Shown piece after piece: positions 6,006 through 6,206 of a stretch of 6,206 bases of DNA. The translations under genes and the position numbers were made by a program. Below the pieces are notes generated by a model. It had not been told where the DNA came from. It was given only the letters and a program-made list of their open reading frames with translations, and ran no database searches. Position 1 is the stretch's first letter, and each line of letters starts with the position of its first letter. The DNA comes from CAZKXX01 sp964556705 (GTDB lineage Bacteria > Acidobacteriota > Terriglobia > UBA7540): positions 1 to 6,206 of the forward strand of contig CAZKXX010000149.1 of the NCBI GenBank assembly GCA_964556705.1, written 5' to 3'.

Positions 6006-6037
6006 AGAAGGGAGCGTAGCCGTCAGTCCTGGTCCGG

Positions 6038-6065
6038 TTGACAGGCCGCGAGGAGCGTGTAAAAC
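6038..6065 (+). promoter_or_regulatory. Candidate promoter of the tRNA-Arg gene
   Basis: A perfect -35 box TTGACA (6038-6043) is followed after 16 bp by TAAAAC (6060-6065, four of six). With 17 bp spacing the box would be AAAACT, three of six. The transcript would start near 6072, giving a leader of about 55 bases before the mature tRNA. The position between the kinase stop codon and the tRNA supports this role. Confidence 0.5.
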
Positions 6066-6096
6066 TAAGACTTCACACGCTCAGCGCGGCAGGTCA

Positions 6097-6113
6097 GCGC
6101 AAGTCTCTTGCGC
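6097..6113 (+). other. Perfect hairpin in the tRNA leader
   Basis: GCGCAAG (6097-6103) and CTTGCGC (6107-6113) form a perfect 7-bp stem with the 3-base loop TCT. It ends 14 bases before the first base of the tRNA. No T-run follows, so it is a weak candidate for terminating kinase transcripts. If the tRNA promoter at 6038-6065 is real, the hairpin would be in the precursor leader, where it could affect 5' processing. Confidence 0.4.
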
Positions 6114-6127
6114 GCCGAGCGGTCTGT

Positions 6128-6204
6128 GCGCCCGTAGCTCAGCTGGATAGAGCACTTGCCTACGAAGCAAGGGGTCGGGTGTTCGAATCACCCCGGGCGT
6201 ACCA
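6128..6204 (+). tRNA. tRNA-Arg (anticodon ACG), CCA encoded
   Basis: The full cloverleaf folds. The acceptor stem is GCGCCCG (6128-6134) with CGGGCGT (6194-6200). The D stem is GCTC/GAGC (6137-6140, 6150-6153). The anticodon stem is CTTGC/GCAAG (6155-6159, 6167-6171) with loop CTACGAA and anticodon ACG at 6162-6164. The variable loop has 5 bases, and the T stem is GGGTG/CACCC around TTCGAAT. The discriminator is A6201 and CCA is encoded at 6202-6204. The ACG anticodon is normally edited to ICG by TadA and reads CGU, CGC and CGA. The first acceptor pair is a G-U wobble (G6128 with T6200), a small oddity in an otherwise canonical tRNA. Confidence 0.97.
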
Positions 6205-6206
6205 TC

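Noticed and set aside
6006..6037. Intrinsic terminator directly after the kinase gene
   Set aside because: No GC hairpin with a T-run is present between the stop codon and the tRNA promoter. The only good hairpin (6097-6113) lacks the T-run.
1..6206. Phage, toxin-antitoxin, CRISPR or other defence or mobile system
   Set aside because: No integrase, transposase, nuclease, toxin or spaced repeats are recognisable on either strand. The tRNA shows no duplicated 3' end within the window, which stops two bases after it.

Overview
The window is GC-rich and fits an Acidobacteriota genome. This rests mainly on the large kinase, whose N-terminus (GKTISHYRL, then GGGGMGVVYKAED, then VALKFLPE) and kinase, membrane helix, TolB-like and TPR layout are, from memory, characteristic of the many Ser/Thr kinases in that phylum. 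The assignment is inference. No insertion sequence, CRISPR array, integrase or other sign of recent transfer is visible.

Left part, minus strand (1-1496): a cytochrome c maturation (System I, Ccm) cluster. ccmE, the heme chaperone, is followed by the first 257 codons of ccmF, the heme lyase subunit, which runs off the left edge. The CcmE has Cys where the classical protein has the heme-binding His. It therefore belongs to the CXXXY variant class known from sulfate-reducing bacteria and archaea. A promoter-like sequence lies about 100 bp before ccmE, and two adjacent hairpins fill the space after its stop codon.

Middle part, minus strand (1497-2684): one gene for an exported PDZ-domain protein of unknown function. 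After the PDZ domain it carries two copies of a short module (TG[IV]FINGRE, then a Trp-rich GR-W segment) and a Ser/Gly-rich tail with two Cys. A 7-bp inverted repeat touches its stop codon.

Intergenic part (2535-3083): a divergent region of about 550 bp between the PDZ gene and the kinase. It holds candidate promoters for both genes, a short TTCGAA-type repeat, and a well-formed intrinsic terminator pointing toward the PDZ gene, next to TAG-rich sequence that can form alternative hairpins.

Right part, plus strand (3084-6204): a 973-residue membrane-anchored Ser/Thr kinase with an extracytoplasmic TolB/FlgO-like and TPR region, then a tRNA-Arg(ACG) gene with encoded CCA and a promoter carrying a perfect -35 box. 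The Ccm genes act together in attaching heme to apocytochromes outside the membrane. The PDZ protein and kinase are divergently arranged, but nothing in the sequence proves that they work together.
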